From DASXUL01 sp036504855 (GTDB lineage: Bacteria; Armatimonadota; DTGP01; JAKQQT01), in NCBI GenBank assembly GCA_036504855.1, contig DASXUL010000031.1:1-64000 (forward strand): a stretch of 64,000 nt of DNA, in the 5' to 3' direction. A program made the position numbers and the translations under genes. Positions 41,109-50,612 of the stretch are shown one piece after another. The notes beneath the pieces are model-generated. The model was not told the origin of the DNA. It did no database searches and saw only the letters and a program-made list of their open reading frames with translations. Numbering within the stretch: the first letter of the stretch is position 1; every line of letters starts with the position of its first letter.

Positions 41109-42553
41109 AATCCGCATTCCTGATCGCGCTCGGCATCCTTGTGGTCGGGCCGGCGACGGCGCAAGACGTTCCGCCGCCCCCAACCCACGTCGCCGCAAAG
41201 AACCGCGCGCCCGTTGACAAGTCCATCTTGCGCGTTCGGTTCCCGCGTCCAAAGCGTTACACTTTGCCCAATGGCCTGCGGCTGCTGGTGCTGGAAGACC
41301 ACAAGCTGCCTACGGTAGACTTCAGCCTCAGCATCCTCGCCGGCTCGTTCTTCGAGCCGAAGGCGAAAACCGGCCTCGCCTCAATGACCGCCAGCATGCT
41401 GGACGAGGGAACCAAGACGCGCTCCTCCCAGCAGATCGCCGTGGCGCTGGACCGCATGGGCGCCAGCCTCTCGGCCGGGGCAGACCAGGGCGCCGAGCGC
41501 GCGGAGGTGTCCGCCTCCGGCCTTTCCACCGACACGGGCGCCATCCTCGGCCTGATGCGCGACATCGTGCGAAACCCCGTCTTCCCCGAGGCCCAGTTCC
41601 AGAAAGTGAAGCGACAGACCGTGGCCGGCATCACCGGCGCGATGAAGGACGCCGACACGCTGGCCGAGATCGCCACACGCCGCGCGCTCTACGGCGACAC
41701 CCCGCCCGCCCGCGTAACGCCCAGCATCACCCAGGTCAACGCGCTCACCCGGGCGGACCTCGCCGCCTTTCACGCCGCCTACTATCGCCCCAATCGCGCC
41801 ATCCTCGGCGTTGTGGGCGACGTGAAGGCGGACGACATCTACAAGCTGGCGCTGAAAGCACTTGGCGACTGGAAGAAGGGCTCCGGCCCGCTTCTCGCCA
41901 GCCTGCCGGCGTTCGCTCCACAGACCGCCACCAAGGTCTTCGTGGTGGACCGCCCCGGATCCGTGCAAACCTCCATCCGGCTCGCCAACCTCGCCATCAC
42001 TCGGAAGAGCCCGGATTTCGTGCCGTTCACGGTGATGAACCGCATCCTCGGCCTCAGCCCAACCTCCCGCCTCAACCTCAACATCCGCGAATCGAAGGGT
42101 TACACGTACGATGTGCGGTCGGTATTCGACGCGCCGCGATACCTTGGCGCCTGGGTGGCCCAAACGGAGGTGCGGAACGCCGTTACGGCGGACACGCTGA
42201 CGCAGTTCTTCAACGAGTTCCGCCGCATTGAGACGGCGCCGGCGCCGAAGGCGGAGCTGGACGCGGCCAAACGCGGAATTGTGGGCGCGTTCGCACGCCG
42301 CATGGAGAGCCCGGACATCCTGCTCGGGATGGCGCTCACGCTGGAGGAATACGGCCTTCCGGCGGACTACTGGGACCGTTACCCGGCGATGGTTCAGGCT
42401 GTCACCCCCGCCGCCGTGCAGCGCGTCGCCCGCCAGTACATCGGCGAAGGCCGCCTGCAGATCGTGGCCGTCGGCGAGAAATCCGTGGTGGAGGAGGCGC
42501 TGAAGCCTTACGGCATTCCCGAAACCGTGGATGTCGTCGCCGGCATGAAGTAA
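41105..42553 (+). CDS. M16-family peptidase, non-catalytic partner, secreted
   Basis: 482 residues with a signal peptide (MKSAFLIALGILVVGPATA). The fold matches the M16 partner gene (YTLPNGLRLLVLEDHKLPTVDF, GSFFEPKAKTGLASMTASML), but the HxxEH zinc site is replaced by ASMTASML, so it is the R-motif-type inactive subunit. YYRPNRAILGVVGDV and the conserved R/Y region SRLNLNIRESKGYTYDVRS support this. It is coupled to the catalytic gene by a 4-bp overlap. Confidence 0.92.
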   Translation: MKSAFLIALGILVVGPATAQDVPPPPTHVAAKNRAPVDKSILRVRFPRPKRYTLPNGLRLLVLEDHKLPTVDFSLSILAGSFFEPKAKTGLASMTASMLDEGTKTRSSQQIAVALDRMGASLSAGADQGAERAEVSASGLSTDTGAILGLMRDIVRNPVFPEAQFQKVKRQTVAGITGAMKDADTLAEIATRRALYGDTPPARVTPSITQVNALTRADLAAFHAAYYRPNRAILGVVGDVKADDIYKLALKALGDWKKGSGPLLASLPAFAPQTATKVFVVDRPGSVQTSIRLANLAITRKSPDFVPFTVMNRILGLSPTSRLNLNIRESKGYTYDVRSVFDAPRYLGAWVAQTEVRNAVTADTLTQFFNEFRRIETAPAPKAELDAAKRGIVGAFARRMESPDILLGMALTLEEYGLPADYWDRYPAMVQAVTPAAVQRVARQYIGEGRLQIVAVGEKSVVEEALKPYGIPETVDVVAGMK

Positions 42554-42570
42554 GATCCAAGCGCAGAGCG

Positions 42571-42610
42571 TGATATGGGGCGCCGCGGCCTGCCGCGGCG
42601 CCCCATATCA
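42571..42610. terminator. Perfect hairpin terminator between convergent genes
   Basis: TGATATGGGGCGCCGCGGC (from 42571) pairs with GCGGCGCCCCATATCA (to 42610) around a short loop, a stem of about 16-18 bp. It separates the M16 pair from the minus-strand gene and can serve both. Confidence 0.8.
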
Positions 42611-42648
42611 GACTCAGAGTCCAGCCTCATTCAGCGTGCAGCGCCCGT

Positions 42649-43449
42649 TCAGCGGGCGGCCACAGTGTCGCCGACGTCATACCCGCGGCCCGGGATGGTG
42701 ACGAAGTCCGCGAAGCCGATGTAGTAAGTGTTCAGGCGCGGCTGGTACACCGCCCGCATCGTGGTGGGGAACCTGTTGGTAGCGTCGATGAATGCCGGGC
42801 GCGGCACAGGCAGAGTGAATGACTGCCGGGTGAGCAGGCGTTCACGGGTGATCATGGGCTCAACGAAGTTCATCTGCCCATCCCAGAACCCTGCGATCAT
42901 GACGGCGCGGAACGGGGGGGTGATCTCCGCCGGGTTGAACGTATGTACTCCCATTTGAGGAACGCCGGCTGCCGGCCCGGGGTAAATGTAGCCGGCCGGC
43001 AGATGCGCGCTATCCGGGGGCAGCGGGTCGATACCCTGAATGCCCCAGACTTCCGCCTCCGGCATGTGGTAGAAGTGGAAGTCGAAGTGAGGCACCATGA
43101 AGATCGCGGGCTCGTGACCGTTCGGGTTCCAGTGGATCTCCAGGTGGTTGAACCAGGTCTGTTGCCGGACGATGCTGGGCCAGTCTAGCGGTTGCTGCGA
43201 GCCAGCGGGCCCGGGTCCCATCATCGCCGGCGGGCTCTTGATGGCATCCATCGGCAGTTCGAAGCCGACCTCAACAACCTCGCCGTCGGCCGCAACGCGG
43301 GCATAGGTGCGGACCTCTCCCACGCGGGACCATTTCGTGCCCTGCCCGTATATCCACTGAATCGGCCCCAAAGCGGCCCGAACCGGTTGCATCAGCGTAA
43401 CTGTCAGCGCGACGAACGCGCCGCATCTCGCGGCATCTCTGAAGCTCAT
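42649..43449 (-). CDS. Secreted DUF5602/TTHB210-like protein
   Basis: 266 residues with a signal-like N-terminus (AARCGAFVALTVTLMQPVRA). The VPHFDFHFYHMPEAEVWGI segment, an HxHFDFHFY-type motif with HLEIHWNPNGHEP just before it, is the mark of the TTHB210/DUF5602 group, whose function is not known. YGQGTKWSRVGEVRTYARV and the C-terminal IDATNRFPTTMRAVYQP are also typical. The start at 43449 has AAGGAGG about 9 nt upstream. Confidence 0.75.
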   Translation of the reverse strand: MSFRDAARCGAFVALTVTLMQPVRAALGPIQWIYGQGTKWSRVGEVRTYARVAADGEVVEVGFELPMDAIKSPPAMMGPGPAGSQQPLDWPSIVRQQTWFNHLEIHWNPNGHEPAIFMVPHFDFHFYHMPEAEVWGIQGIDPLPPDSAHLPAGYIYPGPAAGVPQMGVHTFNPAEITPPFRAVMIAGFWDGQMNFVEPMITRERLLTRQSFTLPVPRPAFIDATNRFPTTMRAVYQPRLNTYYIGFADFVTIPGRGYDVGDTVAAR

Positions 43450-43575
43450 CAAGCAATCCCTCCTTCGTACGGCTGAGTGTGCGAATGCGTGCACGAACGC
43501 CAATGATATCCCGCCAGGCCGCCATTTTCAAGGACGCCCCCATCTGCGCCGGAGCCAGCGTACGGCCAAGCGTCC

Positions 43576-43581
43576 TATAAT
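43576..43581 (+). promoter_or_regulatory. Candidate -10 for the DUF4149-glcDE unit
   Basis: A perfect TATAAT lies 34 bp before the ATG at 43615. No good -35 is seen at the usual distance, so the call is weak. Confidence 0.35.
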
Positions 43582-43614
43582 GTCTCTAGCAACCCATAGA
43601 CATCCGGGGGGAAC

Positions 43615-44118
43615 ATGCGACGTCCCATCCTCATCCTCGTAAACACCATCTATCACGTCTGCGCCGCGCTTTGGATCGGCAGTCTCATTGGCATTGGCGC
43701 CATGGCGGCGCCCGCGGCGTTCCAGACCCTGGGACGCGGCGCCGGAAGTCCGGCGGGCATCATCATCGGAGAGGCCTTCAAGTGGGCCAACACCAGCTCG
43801 TTTGCCTGCCTTGCCATTATGCTGGCCGTCGGCGTGTTCGAGTTGTCCTACCGGAAGCGAGTGAACACCAAGCGGCTGCTGATGGCCCGCCTGTTGCTCA
43901 CGGGGGTAGCGCTGCTGATCGTTCTGTACCTGTCGCAACAATTGATGCCGCAGATGGAGATCCGGCGCGCCATCGGCGATATGGCGTCATTCGACCGGAT
44001 GCATCGGGCTTACTCAGATATCGCGCGGTTGGAAGTGCTGCTGGGCGTGGCGCTGATCGCGCTCACCAACGCCGTTAACATCGGCCCGCGACGTGAAGGC
44101 GGGCATCCGAGGCATTGA
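43615..44118 (+). CDS. DUF4149-type integral membrane protein
   Basis: 167 residues with four hydrophobic segments: LILVNTIYHVCAALWIGSLIGIG, a short one near 55-70, LLLTGVALLIVLYL and VLLGVALIALTNAV. The pattern (a membrane entry followed by APAAFQTL, and a late HRAYSDIARLEVLLG) fits the DUF4149/TMEM205-like group, of unknown function. Its stop TGA shares one base with the glcD ATG (TGATG), so it is probably cotranscribed with glcD. Confidence 0.75.
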   Translation: MRRPILILVNTIYHVCAALWIGSLIGIGAMAAPAAFQTLGRGAGSPAGIIIGEAFKWANTSSFACLAIMLAVGVFELSYRKRVNTKRLLMARLLLTGVALLIVLYLSQQLMPQMEIRRAIGDMASFDRMHRAYSDIARLEVLLGVALIALTNAVNIGPRREGGHPRH

Positions 44119-45557
44119 TGAACCCGGAGTTCCTGCGCCGATTGAAGGCGCTGCTATCGTCGGACGCCGTGCTCACCCAACCGGTTGAGCGGATGGTCTA
44201 CGAGTGCGACGCGTACACCGTGGAGAAGGCCCAGCCGGACGTGGTAACCCTGCCGTCATCCACGGATGACGTGGCCGGCATCGTGCGCCTCTGCCGCGAG
44301 TACGCCGTGCCGTTTCTGGCGCGCGGAGCCGGAACCGGGCTCTCCGGCGGCGCGCTGGCCCTGGGCGGAACCGTCATCATCGCGATGGCCCGCATGAACA
44401 AGGTCCTCTCGGTGGACGCCGCCAACCGCCGCGCCCGCGTGCAGGCTGGCATCGTAAACACGCACGTCTCCCGCGCCGTGGAAGCGTTCGGGCTGCACTT
44501 CGCTCCGGACCCCAGCTCGCAGAGCGCCTCCACCATCGGCGGCAACATCGCCGAGAACGCCGGCGGCCCGCATACCCTGAAATACGGCGTCACCTCCAAC
44601 CACATCCTGGCGGCCGAGATCGTGACGCCGGACGGCGACGTGATCGAAGTTGGCTCCCCGGTGGAGGACGCCCCGGGTCTGGACTTGCTGGGCGTGATCG
44701 TCGGCTCGGAGGGCACCTTCGGGATCATCACCGAGGCCACGCTTCGGCTCACCCCCATCGCCCCGGCCTGGCGGACTCTGCTGGCCACGTTCGACACGGT
44801 GGATGACGCCACCAACACGGTGAGCGGCATCATCGCCGAGGGCATCTTGCCCGCCGCGCTGGAGATGATGGATGCCGTCATCATCCAGAGCGTTGAGGCG
44901 GCTTTCCATCTCGGCTTCCCGCTGGACGCCGCCGCCGTGCTTCTGGTGGAACTGGACGGACATGCCGCCGGCCTGGACGCCGACGCCGCGCGCTGTCTCG
45001 CCGTGTGCGAGGCCCATCACGCCCGCAAGGTGGACATGGCCCGCACCGAGGAGGAACGCGCCGCGCTCTGGAAGGCCCGCAAGAAGGGCGTTGGCACGCT
45101 GGGCCGCATCTCTCGCAGCATGGTCACCCAGGACTGCGTCATCCCGCGCAGCAAGCTGCCCGTCGTCCTTGCATCCATCAGCGAGATCGTGGCCCGCCAC
45201 GGCCTGCGCGTAGCCAACATTTTCCACGCCGGCGACGGCAACCTGCACCCCATCGTGCTCTTCGACGAGCGCATCCCCGACGAGGTGGAACGGATGGTGG
45301 CTGCAGGACACGAGATTATCTCACTCTGCCTCGGCGTGGGCGGCAGCATCACCGGCGAGCACGGGGTGGGGGTGGAGAAGCAGGATTTCCTCGCCCTCCA
45401 GTTCTCCGAAGCGGATCTCGATACGATGCGCCGCCTCCACGATGCGCTGGATCCGGACGACTTCTGCAACCCCGGCAAGGTGTTCCCGGGGGCCAAAGGT
45501 TGCTCCCGCGGCTGCACCCACGAGATCAAACTGCGCCAGAAGGCCGCCGCCGTGTAA
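44118..45557 (+). CDS. glcD: Glycolate/lactate oxidase FAD subunit GlcD
   Basis: The FAD- and substrate-binding subunit of the membrane glycolate dehydrogenase, which oxidises glycolate or other 2-hydroxy acids. The PCMH-type FAD domain is seen at about 45-230 (PFLARGAGTGLSGGAL, DPSSQSASTIGGNIAENAGGPHTLKYGVTSNH, GSEGTFGIITEATLR). The C-terminal FAD-linked oxidase domain ends with NIFHAGDGNLHPIV and GGSITGEHGVGVEKQ, with GDGNLHP carrying active-site residues. 479 residues. glcE follows 55 bp downstream. Confidence 0.94.
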   Translation: MNPEFLRRLKALLSSDAVLTQPVERMVYECDAYTVEKAQPDVVTLPSSTDDVAGIVRLCREYAVPFLARGAGTGLSGGALALGGTVIIAMARMNKVLSVDAANRRARVQAGIVNTHVSRAVEAFGLHFAPDPSSQSASTIGGNIAENAGGPHTLKYGVTSNHILAAEIVTPDGDVIEVGSPVEDAPGLDLLGVIVGSEGTFGIITEATLRLTPIAPAWRTLLATFDTVDDATNTVSGIIAEGILPAALEMMDAVIIQSVEAAFHLGFPLDAAAVLLVELDGHAAGLDADAARCLAVCEAHHARKVDMARTEEERAALWKARKKGVGTLGRISRSMVTQDCVIPRSKLPVVLASISEIVARHGLRVANIFHAGDGNLHPIVLFDERIPDEVERMVAAGHEIISLCLGVGGSITGEHGVGVEKQDFLALQFSEADLDTMRRLHDALDPDDFCNPGKVFPGAKGCSRGCTHEIKLRQKAAAV

Positions 45558-45612
45558 CCGGCGCGTTGGGCGCGTGTTCTCTGAAGCCCAACCCAGGAAA
45601 GCCCGACACTCC

Positions 45613-46833
45613 ATGACAGACATTGCCTCCGCGTTGCGCCTGAAGCTCGGCGCGTTGAACGTGATAGACGGTAAGAAGACGCCCTTTGGGGCGCGGGCAG
45701 CGGCGTTTCCGGCCAACGAGGCCGAGGCCGCCGAGTGCGTTGCCCAGGCCGCCTCCGTTGGCGCGCCGGTGATCTGCGCCGGCGGCGGATCCTACGTGGA
45801 TGCCCTCGCGCCCGTTCGCCCAGACGCCCTCCTCCTCTCCTCCGCCCGCATGGCCGCCATCGTCGAATACCACCCGGAAGACATGGTGATCACCGCGGAG
45901 GCCGGCCTTCCCTTGGCCATGCTGCAGGATGCCTTGCGGCGTAAGGGCCAGTTCCTGCCGGTGAACCCGCCGGAGCCGCAGGCCGCCACGCTGGGCGGCA
46001 TCGTGGCCTCGGCTTCCACCGGAACGTGGCGCTCCGCCTACGGGCCGGTGAAGGACCATGTTATCGAGGTGCAGGGCGTGGACGCGCAGTCACGCGTCAT
46101 CCGGGGCGGCGCGCGCGTGGTGAAGAACGTGGCCGGATACGACCTTCCGAAGCTCTACACAGGAAGCCGCGGCTCCCTGCTGTTCCTCACGCTCCTCACG
46201 TTCAAAGTCCGCCCGCTTCCAGAGGCGGCGGCATGGCTCTTGTTCACGGCCCCCACGTGGAGGGCCCTGCATGAACGCCTGGCCGTCCTCGCCGCATCCG
46301 ATGTGCGACCCAACATCATTGAAGTCACCCGTCCCGACCTGACGGACACGCAGGAACGCCCCTCCGCCCTCATCACCCTGGAAGGCAGCGCGGAATCCGT
46401 TCAGTGGCAGGTAACCGCAGCCTCCAACGCGCTGCGGGGCGACGGCTCCGTGGTAGGCCGCGTGGACGACTACGCTTCGATGCCCCGCTCCGGCGACGTG
46501 GAGTTCACCATGCGCGTGCTGCCCACGGAGACCTACGAGATGGCGGAGGCCGTCTGCCAGGTGCTGGAACGCGGAGGGGTGACCTATCTTCCGATGGAGG
46601 GGCGGCTCACCGCGCGGTTGATGGCTCACCCGAACACGCCGGAACTCATCGCCCTGCTGCGCGACGCCGCCGAGGCGCGCGGAGGAACGCTCACCATGGA
46701 GCGCATGCCGAACGCGTGGTCAGGCCACGTGTCCCCTTTCGGCGCTCCGCGCCCCGACGCCGCGCTCACCCGTCTGGTGAAAGCCCGCCTCGACCCGCAC
46801 AACACCTTCTCCGCCCAGATGCCTGGCTGGTAA
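45613..46833 (+). CDS. glcE: Glycolate oxidase FAD-binding subunit GlcE
   Basis: 406 residues with the FAD-binding PCMH domain (VICAGGGSYVDALA; LPLAMLQDALRRKGQFLPVNPP; ATLGGIVASASTGTWRSAYGPVKDHV; GGARVVKNVAGYDLPKLYTGSRG, which is the GlcE-type KNVAGYD motif). It lacks the GlcD-type histidine-rich active site, as expected for the second flavin subunit. The start at 45613 is chosen; the open frame reaches back into glcD. The third subunit gene, glcF, is 2.5 kb away, beyond a reverse-strand gene. Confidence 0.92.
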   Translation: MTDIASALRLKLGALNVIDGKKTPFGARAAAFPANEAEAAECVAQAASVGAPVICAGGGSYVDALAPVRPDALLLSSARMAAIVEYHPEDMVITAEAGLPLAMLQDALRRKGQFLPVNPPEPQAATLGGIVASASTGTWRSAYGPVKDHVIEVQGVDAQSRVIRGGARVVKNVAGYDLPKLYTGSRGSLLFLTLLTFKVRPLPEAAAWLLFTAPTWRALHERLAVLAASDVRPNIIEVTRPDLTDTQERPSALITLEGSAESVQWQVTAASNALRGDGSVVGRVDDYASMPRSGDVEFTMRVLPTETYEMAEAVCQVLERGGVTYLPMEGRLTARLMAHPNTPELIALLRDAAEARGGTLTMERMPNAWSGHVSPFGAPRPDAALTRLVKARLDPHNTFSAQMPGW

Positions 46834-46835
46834 TA

Positions 46836-46883
46836 CGCAAATGGAATGTCCGGCGGCCCTGGCCGCCGGACATTCCATTTGCG
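46836..46883. terminator. Perfect hairpin between convergent glcE and beta-helix genes
   Basis: CGCAAATGGAATGTCCGGCGG pairs with CCGCCGGACATTCCATTTGCG, about 20 bp perfect with a short CCCTGG loop. The A/T-rich base of each arm gives a short U-run on the matching strand, so it can terminate from both sides. Confidence 0.85.
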
Positions 46884-46890
46884 AGCTATG

Positions 46891-49197
46891 CTACCGGCTC
46901 ATCGCCTTCAGCGCGCGGGCCAGAGCGATGGCGTCCTGGATCGTGAGGCCGTTCGCGCCCGACATCTGATAGGCATCCGCCTGCGCGGCGCTTGCGGGGG
47001 CGAGCCCGCCCGCGATGCGCAGGATGGCGGCCACATCACTCCACTTGCGCTCCGTCCCCGTTGCTGCGCTCTCATAGCACCCGGCGTCCACATGGAGGCC
47101 CTGGATGCGGGGCAGACCGTCCAGGTCCAACTCACCGGGCAGCACGGCGCTGTCATCCCCGAAGTCCACGCACGGCGACATGGGAAGCAAATGGTAGTCT
47201 TCGTTGAGCAAGTCTGCGAACATGGGATACGCCAGGATATTGCCGCCGCCCGCCAGGATAGGCGGCAGCGTGCCCTGCTCGACGGACGATGGGTAGATGC
47301 AGTTGCCCCGTGCCGTGACGTACGGTGAGGCGAGCACCGGCGTAATTGCGAAATCGCAGAAGGCCAGGATGTTGTTCATTATGCTCATGCGGCCCTGGAT
47401 CATGAGGCGCAGCGCGGCTCCTGGACTGTTCACCACGGTGTTGTTCACCACATCCACCTCGGAGCGTTCGAGGCTCATCGCAGCGAAGGGCGAGCCAGGA
47501 GTCACCGCCGCGTTCGCATCGAGGAGGTTGTTGGCGATTCTGCCGGCCGGGCAGTAATAGGCGCGGATCGCGGAGAGTGATGACCCGGATGAGACGCGGG
47601 TACCTGTCACCAGATTGCCGACGATGGTGGGCGTTGATGCTTGCGCTTCGACCGCCGTTGGAACCTTAGCGGTTCCCCCCACGACGGCGTTGTTCTCGAA
47701 AACGGCGGCGGAGCCAATCATCGATACGGCGCCGTTGATGTTGAGGAAGACGTTGTTGCGGATGTACGGCGATCCCCCCGAGCAGTTCACGCCTAGCATG
47801 GACGCATACTGAGTTGTGGAACCGTAGAAGATGAACCCATCGATGGAGCTCACGCGAAGGCCCGCAACGCTGCCGGCCGCGGCCCTTGATCCGGCGAGAA
47901 ACGTGGGGTTGGCGGCCAGATTCCGTTGGTCGCGCGTTGATTCCGTACCGGCGAAACCGCCATAGAGGTAGACGTATGGCCGCACGAGTATGGAGACCGC
48001 CAGCGGCGCAGCGCTCTGGGTCAGCGCGTAGGAGCCTGCCGCCACCCACACCTCGCCGCCGCCCGACGCCGCCGCCGCGTCAACCGCTGACTGAACGCTG
48101 TTCGTGGCCGTCGCCCAGGTGAGCCCGTCGTTCGTCCTCGCGCCTTTCGGCGAAACGTGGAAAACCCGCCTCGGCGTCGGCAGCCACTGGCGTCCGTCGG
48201 ACTCGTCTGCCCCGATATCCACGTGCGCGCCCTGAAGCCGGGGCTGGAGGTCTACGTCTGTGTCTCCGGCTGCCGCCAGCGCGTCGTCGCCCGCATCACG
48301 GCAAGGGGAATCCGGCTGGATGTGGAGGTTCCCCGCGCCGTAGTCTGCCAGTGCTGGGTCGGAGTCGATATCATCCGGCCCCGGCTTGCTTCCAGCGGAC
48401 ACGTAGTCGCCGCCGATGTTGCCGTGGACGCAGTTATGGCGGCGGACGATTCGCGCCGCGTCCTCGGATATGCCGCTGACGTTGAAGGCGATGATGTTGT
48501 TGGCCAGGAGAGAGGTAGGCGCGTTCGTTACAGCCACCGCGCCGGCGGCGCCCGCATTGCCCACGATAGTGTTGTTGACGATGTACACGGCAGCATTGGA
48601 CGCGTAGATCGCCGAACCAGACTGCGACGAGTTGGCCGTAATGATGTTCCCGGCGATCGTGGCGGCCGCTCCGCTCTGGCAGCAGATGCCTCCTCCTGTT
48701 CCCTTCATCGGTTCCGCATAGTTGGAGGTGACGATGTTGTGCGTCAGGATCAGTTTCCCGGTCTGCAGGCTCACGCCACCTCCATAGCCGGCCGACAGGC
48801 CGTTGCGGATGGTGAACCCATCTACCACGGCTGGCGGGCTGTTTACGGCGCCGGACCGCACGGTGACGCAGGGTGTTCTGTAGGCGCCGTCGATGACCGT
48901 GAGCGAAGGGATGCCCAGGCGCTGATCGCGGTAGGTTTCGGTGCCCACGAACCCGCCGTACAGAGCGACGGGCTTGTCGATGAGAAGATTGCCGGCATAG
49001 GTCCCGGCGGCTACCCAGATCTCGTCGCCGGCCGCTGCCGCCTGGATCGCCGCGGGAATCGCCGGGAAGGCGGTGGACCACGACTTTCCGTCCGCCGTTG
49101 TGAGGGTGATGCCGCGATCTACGTAAATGACCCGCGCGGACGCCCCGCCCGCCAGCATGAAGAGGATGCTGAGGGCGCAGAAGGATGGATTACGCAT
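46891..49197 (-). CDS. Secreted right-handed beta-helix protein with duplicated DUF1565-like modules
   Basis: 768 residues from the ATG at 49197 (AGGAG 7 nt upstream). Signal peptide: MRNPSFCALSILFMLAGGASA. Two related modules each open with an IYVD/FHVS start, a SWSTAF/TWATAT strand, an AAIQAAAAGDEIWVAAGTY or AAAASGGGEVWVAAGSY segment and a YGGFxGTExxRDQR motif, followed by parallel beta-helix coils (NNTIVGNAG, NNVFLNINGAV, NNTVVNSPGAAL). The last 55 residues (WSDVAAILRIAGGLAP...NGLTIQDAIALARALK) resemble a dockerin with lost calcium residues. It probably binds or cleaves polysaccharide; catalytic residues are not clear. Confidence 0.8.
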   Translation of the reverse strand: MRNPSFCALSILFMLAGGASARVIYVDRGITLTTADGKSWSTAFPAIPAAIQAAAAGDEIWVAAGTYAGNLLIDKPVALYGGFVGTETYRDQRLGIPSLTVIDGAYRTPCVTVRSGAVNSPPAVVDGFTIRNGLSAGYGGGVSLQTGKLILTHNIVTSNYAEPMKGTGGGICCQSGAAATIAGNIITANSSQSGSAIYASNAAVYIVNNTIVGNAGAAGAVAVTNAPTSLLANNIIAFNVSGISEDAARIVRRHNCVHGNIGGDYVSAGSKPGPDDIDSDPALADYGAGNLHIQPDSPCRDAGDDALAAAGDTDVDLQPRLQGAHVDIGADESDGRQWLPTPRRVFHVSPKGARTNDGLTWATATNSVQSAVDAAAASGGGEVWVAAGSYALTQSAAPLAVSILVRPYVYLYGGFAGTESTRDQRNLAANPTFLAGSRAAAGSVAGLRVSSIDGFIFYGSTTQYASMLGVNCSGGSPYIRNNVFLNINGAVSMIGSAAVFENNAVVGGTAKVPTAVEAQASTPTIVGNLVTGTRVSSGSSLSAIRAYYCPAGRIANNLLDANAAVTPGSPFAAMSLERSEVDVVNNTVVNSPGAALRLMIQGRMSIMNNILAFCDFAITPVLASPYVTARGNCIYPSSVEQGTLPPILAGGGNILAYPMFADLLNEDYHLLPMSPCVDFGDDSAVLPGELDLDGLPRIQGLHVDAGCYESAATGTERKWSDVAAILRIAGGLAPASAAQADAYQMSGANGLTIQDAIALARALKAMSR

Positions 49198-49328
49198 GGA
49201 ATGCTCCTGGCTTCGGCACGCCGTTGCGCCCAGTGGCGTGTCCGCCTGATTCTGACCGGCGGACTGACCGGATTGTTCCACGTTGACCCTCATGCCCGCC
49301 GCCGCGTACCATGAGGTCAGGAAACACC

Positions 49329-50612
49329 ATGCCAGAGACATCCATTTCGCTTCAAGAACCCCGATCCTTCTACGACGGACTGCTGGACTGCGTCCACTGC
49401 GGCTTCTGCCTGGACGTCTGCCCCACCTACGTTGAGACCGGCAATGAAGCGGACTCGCCGCGCGGGCGCATCTACATCATGCGCGCCCTCGAGGAAGGCC
49501 AGATCGACCTGGACGCCGGCGCCGTGGAACACCTGTCCCGCTGCGTGGGCTGCCGCGCCTGCGAGCCGGCCTGCCCCAGCGGGGTGGCGTACGGCAGTCT
49601 CATCGAGCTTCAACGCCAGCGCATCCAGAAAGGCCGGAAGGAGCCGCCGGCGCGAGACCGCGCCAAGCGCCTGCTGCTGTGGACCCTCACGGATGCCCGT
49701 CGCGCCGCCCTCGCCATGGCCCCCGCGGCCTGGCTGGGACGCATCACCGGCGCCGGCCGGAACGTGATGCCGGCCTTCCTCGGACGGCTCATGGGGGGGC
49801 ACGGCGCCATGCACCTGCACCATCCCGTATCGCCGATCAGCCGCCGTCTTCCCGCCCGCACGCCGGCGGAGGGCCCGCAACGCGCCCGCGTGGCCGTTCT
49901 GAAGGGCTGCGTGATGAACGTGCTCTACCACGAGGTGAACCGCGCCACGATCCGCGTGCTGGCGGCGAACGGTTGCGAGGTGATCGTCCCGCGCGGCCAG
50001 AAATGCTGCGGAGCCCTGCACGCCCACAATGGATTCGTGGACGAGGCGAAGGAGATGGCGAAACACACGATTGCCGTGTTCGAGCGCGAGAACTTGGACG
50101 CCGTGGTCATCAACAGCGCCGGATGCGGGTCCACGATGAAGGACTACGGCCACATGCTGGAAGACGACCCGCAGTGGCGTCAGCGCGCCGCCGCCTTCTC
50201 GGCCAAGGTGAAAGACGTTTCGGAGTACCTGGATGCCCTCGGCCTCGTCCAAACGCTGAACCCCATCAACGAAACCGTGGTCTACCACGATGCCTGCCAC
50301 CTTGGGCACGCGCAGGGCGTGCGAACGCCGCCGCGCCGGCTTCTGGAGCAGATACCGGGCCTCACGCTGGTCCCGCTGGAGGAGGGCGAACTCTGCTGCG
50401 GCAGCGCCGGAATCTACAACTTCCTGGAGCCCGATATGGCCGGACGTTTGCAGGACCGCAAGGTGGAGAACATCCTGGCCTCCGGCGCCTCGGCCGTGGT
50501 CACCGGCAACCCCGGCTGCCTCTCCTGGATCAACGACGGCCTCAAGAAACGCGGCCTCTCGATGGACGTATTGCATCCCGTGGAACTGCTGGACCGCGCG
50601 AGGGGAGAATGA
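49329..50612 (+). CDS. glcF: Glycolate oxidase iron-sulfur subunit GlcF
   Basis: 427 residues. Two 4Fe-4S ferredoxin motifs (CVHCGFCLDVCPTY near residue 22 and CVGCRACEPACPSG near 72) are followed by two CCG domains (GQKCCGALHAHNG; EEGELCCGSAG), the electron-transfer layout of GlcF. The ATG at 49329 has AGGAAA just upstream; an in-frame ATG at 49311 has no such site. It completes the GlcDEF enzyme but is separated from glcDE. The stop overlaps the next start. Confidence 0.93.
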   Translation: MPETSISLQEPRSFYDGLLDCVHCGFCLDVCPTYVETGNEADSPRGRIYIMRALEEGQIDLDAGAVEHLSRCVGCRACEPACPSGVAYGSLIELQRQRIQKGRKEPPARDRAKRLLLWTLTDARRAALAMAPAAWLGRITGAGRNVMPAFLGRLMGGHGAMHLHHPVSPISRRLPARTPAEGPQRARVAVLKGCVMNVLYHEVNRATIRVLAANGCEVIVPRGQKCCGALHAHNGFVDEAKEMAKHTIAVFERENLDAVVINSAGCGSTMKDYGHMLEDDPQWRQRAAAFSAKVKDVSEYLDALGLVQTLNPINETVVYHDACHLGHAQGVRTPPRRLLEQIPGLTLVPLEEGELCCGSAGIYNFLEPDMAGRLQDRKVENILASGASAVVTGNPGCLSWINDGLKKRGLSMDVLHPVELLDRARGE

